6,202 nucleotides of DNA from an uncultured Ruminococcus sp. (lineage in GTDB: Bacteria; Bacillota; Clostridia; Oscillospirales; Acutalibacteraceae), in the NCBI GenBank assembly GCA_902773035.1, contig CACYDB010000069.1:1-6202 (forward strand). The letters run 5' to 3'. Positions 4,741 through 6,202 of the stretch are shown piece by piece. Numbering within the stretch: position 1 is the first letter of the stretch; every line of letters starts with the position of its first letter. The translations under genes were made by a program, and so were the position numbers. The notes beneath the pieces are model-generated. The model was given only the letters and a program-made list of their open reading frames with translations, did no database searches and was not told the origin of the DNA.

Positions 4741-5751
4741 TTATTTGTATCCGTTTTTATTGTGACTTTGCCAGTTCCAGCTGTCGCGGCACATATCCTC
4801 AAGGTTTCTCTCAGCCTTCCAGCCGAGAACCTCTAAGGCTTTTGTCGGATCGGCGTAGCACTCGGCGATGTCACCGGGACGGCGGGGCTTGATCGTATAA
4901 GGGATTTTAAGGTCGTTGACCCTCATAAACGTATTGACGATATCAAGCACGCTGTAGCCTGTTCCCGTGCCGATGTTGAAAATCTCTGTGCCCTTGGTTT
5001 TAGCGGCGTAATCAATCGCCTTGACGTGAGCGTTGGCTAAATCGACAACGTGGATATAGTCGCGCACGCCCGTACCGTCGGGAGTCGGGTAATCGTCTCC
5101 GAACACGCCGAGCTGTTCAAGCTTGCCCGCGGCAACCTGAGTTATATAGGGCATAAGATTGTTCGGGATACCGTTGGGATCCTCGCCAATCCTTCCGCTC
5201 TCGTGAGCGCCGATAGGATTAAAATATCTCAGCAGCACAACGGAAAGCTCTCCGTCAGCCGCCGCGGCGTCGGTGAGGATCTGCTCATTCATCAGCTTAG
5301 TCCAGCCGTAAGGATTAGTACATCCCGTGGGCATACCCTCAACGAGCGGAACCTTCTCGGGAACTCCGTAAACAGTCGCCGAGGAGCTAAAAACAAAGTT
5401 GTTGACCTTGTACTTCTTCATAACCTCGAGCAAGGTTAGAGTTGAGTCGATATTATTGCGGTAGTATCTGAGCGGGATCGAGCAGCTCTCTCCCACCGCC
5501 TTGAGTCCCGCGAAGTGAATAACGGCGTCAAAGTCGTTTTCGGCAAACATCTTATCAACCGCTTCCCTGTCGCAGACGTCGATTTCATACACAGGTACAG
5601 TCGCGCCCGTGATTTCTTCTATACGTCGCACAGCCTCGGGACAGCTGTTGTCGTAATTATCGGCGATAACGGGAGTATGACCCGCCTTGATGATCTCAAC
5701 GCAGGTATGGGAGCCTATGTAACCCGCTCCGCCTGTGAGTAAAACCTTCAT
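4741..5751 (-). CDS. galE: UDP-glucose 4-epimerase
   Basis: GalE interconverts UDP-glucose and UDP-galactose in the cytoplasm, for galactose use (Leloir pathway) and for envelope glycans. The 336-residue protein is full length. The NAD-binding GGAGYIG is at 7-13, DNYDNS at 31-36, and the catalytic SSSATVYG (S124) with YGWTK (Y148, K152) are intact, as are RYFNPIGAHESG (175-186) and RRPGDIAECYADP (290-302). By alignment to this last block, E. coli Y299 corresponds to C298 here. Cys at this gate is found in the human enzyme and in epimerases that also accept UDP-GlcNAc/UDP-GalNAc, so dual specificity is likely (inference). The ATG at 5751 has AAGG at 5759-5762. It lies 9 nt after the cyclophilin gene, with which it is probably cotranscribed. 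No galK or galT is in the window. Confidence 0.97.
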   Translation of the reverse strand: MKVLLTGGAGYIGSHTCVEIIKAGHTPVIADNYDNSCPEAVRRIEEITGATVPVYEIDVCDREAVDKMFAENDFDAVIHFAGLKAVGESCSIPLRYYRNNIDSTLTLLEVMKKYKVNNFVFSSSATVYGVPEKVPLVEGMPTGCTNPYGWTKLMNEQILTDAAAADGELSVVLLRYFNPIGAHESGRIGEDPNGIPNNLMPYITQVAAGKLEQLGVFGDDYPTPDGTGVRDYIHVVDLANAHVKAIDYAAKTKGTEIFNIGTGTGYSVLDIVNTFMRVNDLKIPYTIKPRRPGDIAECYADPTKALEVLGWKAERNLEDMCRDSWNWQSHNKNGYK

Positions 5752-5760
5752 AGTATCACC

Positions 5761-6202
5761 TTAAGCTTTCTCGGGCTCGGGATAGTCAACGCCGAAGGTC
5801 TCAACGGTTACGCTCTCCATGATCTGAGGGTCGAGAGGCTTGTCGGCGTAGTCCGTATCGCACTCGGCGATTTCGTTGACGGCGTCCATTCCCTCGATAA
5901 CCTTGCCGAAGGCGGCGTACTGGCCGTCGAGGTGAGGCGCGTTCTTGTGCATAATAAAGAACTGCGAACCCGCGCTGTTGGGCATCATTGAGCGAGCCAT
6001 AGAGAGCACGCCCTCTGTATGCTTGAGATTGTTTTCAAAGCCGTTCTGGCTGAACTCGCCTTTGATGTGATACCCGGGACCGCCCATACCCGTGCCGTCG
6101 GGACATCCGCCCTGGATCATAAAGCCGTAGATTACGCGGTGAAAGGTGAGTCCGTCGTAGTAGCCCTTCTTAACGAGGCTTACAAAATTATTAACCGTAT
6201 TC
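5761..6202 (-). CDS. Cyclophilin-type peptidyl-prolyl cis-trans isomerase, N-terminus outside the window
   Basis: This enzyme catalyses cis-trans isomerisation of prolyl bonds during protein folding. The frame is open to the right edge, and 146 residues plus the stop are visible, starting NTVNNFVSLVKKGYYDG. The Met at 6120 is internal, because the conserved FHRVIYGFMIQGG spans it. Active-site residues are present: the Arg of FHRV, the Gln of IQGG, and GSQFF. Relative to human cyclophilin A, the Trp that contacts cyclosporin is His, and the following His is Tyr (HLDGQYAAFG), as is common in bacteria. Only the first 20-40 residues should be missing, so I cannot say whether a signal peptide or lipobox makes it an exported foldase. 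Its stop is 9 nt upstream of galE, and the galE ribosome-binding site overlaps it, suggesting one transcript. Confidence 0.95.
   Translation of the reverse strand, partial: NTVNNFVSLVKKGYYDGLTFHRVIYGFMIQGGCPDGTGMGGPGYHIKGEFSQNGFENNLKHTEGVLSMARSMMPNSAGSQFFIMHKNAPHLDGQYAAFGKVIEGMDAVNEIAECDTDYADKPLDPQIMESVTVETFGVDYPEPEKA

Noticed and set aside
4557..4802. 81-codon minus-strand frame overlapping the end of galE
   Set aside because: It starts inside galE in another frame, has no ribosome-binding site, covers the galE terminator hairpin and shows no family resemblance.
1..6202. CRISPR array, insertion sequence, prophage or toxin-antitoxin locus
   Set aside because: No regularly spaced repeats, transposase, integrase, terminal inverted repeats or recognisable antitoxin pair were seen.

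Overview
The window looks like a chromosomal segment from a gut or rumen Clostridia, probably Ruminococcus-like (Oscillospiraceae). This rests on AT-rich intergenic DNA with SigA-type promoters, moderate-GC genes, an orphan PduL, a family-4 uracil-DNA glycosylase, and above all a cohesin-like surface protein beside a secreted protein whose conserved blocks I associate with ruminococcal, possibly starch-binding, surface proteins. The taxonomic call is an inference from gene content. No tRNA, rRNA, CRISPR array, transposase or phage gene was seen.

Layout. (1) Positions 1-490, plus strand: the 3' part of a small DUF6442-like membrane protein followed closely by a 69-residue XRE-family repressor, a common two-gene regulatory pair. 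(2) 521-1146, minus: a phosphotransacylase of the PduL family with its own terminator, converging on the pair. (3) 1277-1852, plus: a 4Fe-4S family-4 uracil-DNA glycosylase, divergent from pduL, with overlapping promoter elements between them. Two back-to-back terminators (1857-1887 and 1919-1940) close this block. (4) 1965-4396, minus: three apparently monocistronic genes, each with a readable -35/17 bp/-10 promoter and a hairpin terminator. They encode a Ser-rich, C-terminally membrane-anchored secreted protein, a membrane-anchored cohesin-like protein, and a 62-residue two-helix membrane protein. (5) 4472-4697: gene-free, AT-rich, with several short palindromes. (6) 4741-6202, minus: a cyclophilin-type peptidyl-prolyl isomerase (start beyond the right edge) and galE, 9 nt apart and probably cotranscribed.

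How the genes fit together. PduL, the glycosylase, GalE and the cyclophilin are housekeeping functions (acyl-phosphate/acyl-CoA exchange, DNA repair, UDP-sugar supply, protein folding). The most distinctive part is the neighbouring pair of surface proteins: one may bind carbohydrate, the other displays a single cohesin-like module from the membrane. They could belong to a cellulosome- or amylosome-like surface apparatus, although no dockerin or glycoside hydrolase lies in this window. GalE carries Cys instead of Tyr at the gate position that controls acceptance of N-acetylated sugars, so it may also supply UDP-GalNAc for envelope glycans.
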